Assembly (NCBI GenBank): GCA_017613485.1
Contig: JAGADS010000149.1
Span: 1 to 6,053 of the forward strand
DNA length: 6,053 nucleotides
Direction: 5' to 3'
From: Treponema sp.
Lineage (GTDB): Bacteria; Spirochaetota; Spirochaetia; Treponematales; Treponemataceae
Shown piece by piece: positions 5,551 to 6,053 of this stretch. Each line of letters begins with the position of its first letter. The stretch's first letter is position 1. The position numbers were made by a program, and so were the translations under genes. Below the pieces are notes generated by a model that saw only the letters and a list, made by a program, of their open reading frames with translations, was not told the origin of the DNA and did no database searches.

Positions 5551-6053
5551 TTACATATCCGGCTCAAAGACCGAAACCGTCACAGCCTCATTGCTTTCAA
5601 GATTTGGTTTTTGCTTTAGTCCCTTTAGGTATGTGTCAAAAAATTCCAGGTGGCATTTGCAGAGATTTTCATGCATGACATCCGCGTCCAGTTTTCCAAC
5701 AGCAGACTTCATAGGAATCTGATGCTTACAGTCAGCAAAACCGATATGCTTCATGCCTCTGAATAAAACCTTGTAGACGGGCTTGGTATGACGAAGATAT
5801 GCCCGTGTTGCAATATTCTCATTTTGCTCGCAGCTTATCTGCATAAAAGGCTTAGTCTGAATATCATTCGTGTAGTCACCGAAAAGGCCTCCGTCAATGT
5901 TTATTCCGCAGACAAAATCCTTGTTTCTTGAGCAAAGTGCATAAGCCGTATTTCCACCAAAGGAATGTCCCGACACACCAACACCTTTCTCAAAATCAAT
6001 CAAATCAGAGAAATTCTTTTTTGCATATTCAAGTGCGGCCTCATTATCCTTTA
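5551..6053 (-). CDS. PAF-acetylhydrolase-like alpha/beta hydrolase, C-terminal part (5' end outside window)
   Basis: Serine hydrolase resembling the platelet-activating-factor acetylhydrolase / dienelactone-hydrolase group, which cleaves short acyl esters. The frame is open through the right edge: residues before the TTG at 6003 read KDNEAALEYAKKNFSDL, which fits the helix preceding the nucleophile, so that TTG is internal and the N-terminal part is missing. Seen, counting from the TTG: GHSFGG (12-17) with nucleophile Ser14; INIDGGLFGD (34-43) with Asp37, matching the 'ALD.WMFP' segment that holds the catalytic Asp of PAF-AH; KPFMQISCE (51-59), the following beta strand; and GMKHIGFADC (83-92) with His86, matching the 'H.NFADF' His. 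The triad is therefore intact. The C-terminal helix (112-129) fits the fold. Export cannot be judged without the N-terminus. It lies upstream of the metallophosphoesterase gene in the same direction, 53 bp apart, probably in one operon. Substrate is unknown. Confidence 0.82.
   Translation of the reverse strand, partial: KDNEAALEYAKKNFSDLIDFEKGVGVSGHSFGGNTAYALCSRNKDFVCGINIDGGLFGDYTNDIQTKPFMQISCEQNENIATRAYLRHTKPVYKVLFRGMKHIGFADCKHQIPMKSAVGKLDADVMHENLCKCHLEFFDTYLKGLKQKPNLESNEAVTVSVFEPDM

Noticed and set aside
5328..5678. Plus-strand open frame of 116 codons across the metallophosphoesterase/hydrolase junction
   Set aside because: It is antisense to two well-supported genes, and its composition shows no domain.
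5998..6003. TTG at 6003 as the start of the PAF-acetylhydrolase-like gene
   Set aside because: The frame stays open to the window edge with a fold-consistent helix upstream, and the nucleophile would be only 14 residues from the start. The gene is truncated by the window.

Overview
This window looks like an ordinary chromosomal stretch from an anaerobic or host-associated bacterium of moderate GC content. Genes are tightly packed, ribosome binding sites are AGGAG/GGGAG-like, and promoter-like hexamers are AT-rich. I see no transposase, integrase, phage gene, CRISPR array, tRNA or rRNA. A Lachnospiraceae-type Firmicute or a gut/rumen spirochaete would both fit, but the sequence alone does not decide this, so the taxonomy is a low-confidence inference.

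Layout. The plus-strand block (2-2378) holds the 3' part of a GPH/MelB-type MFS transporter, cut by the left window edge. Overlapping it by 8 bp is a 486-residue glycosyltransferase-like protein with the GT-B layout of the MurG / MGDG-synthase / UgtP group (GT28-like). The rest of the window is on the minus strand. Read in the direction of transcription (right to left) it contains a partial PAF-acetylhydrolase-like alpha/beta hydrolase (cut by the right edge), a YfcE/SapH-like metallophosphoesterase, a hormone-sensitive-lipase-family esterase, a three-helix membrane protein, and an RluA-type pseudouridine synthase whose start lies inside the membrane-protein gene. The two blocks converge with only 11 bp between their stop codons.

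How the genes may work together. The best functional idea concerns the plus-strand pair. A GT28-like enzyme translationally coupled to an MFS carrier resembles the ugtP(ypfP)-ltaA arrangement of staphylococci, where one protein glycosylates diacylglycerol and the other flips the glycolipid. By analogy this pair could make and translocate a glycolipid or a polyprenyl-linked sugar. That is inference: the transporter is GPH-like rather than LtaA-like, and the glycosyltransferase is divergent. The minus-strand genes have no single obvious pathway. Two are serine esterases with intact catalytic triads, one is a metallophosphoesterase with an altered metal-binding motif, and the last two are a membrane protein of unknown role and an RNA-modification enzyme.

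Regulation visible in the sequence. Probable promoters lie upstream of the esterase, the metallophosphoesterase and the small membrane protein. A perfect 7-bp inverted repeat overlaps one possible -35 element of the esterase promoter. No strong intrinsic terminator was found anywhere. I did not find a clear novel defence or mobile system. The most unusual items are the divergent glycosyltransferase with its repeat-containing linker, and the metallophosphoesterase with ADCH in place of GHTH.
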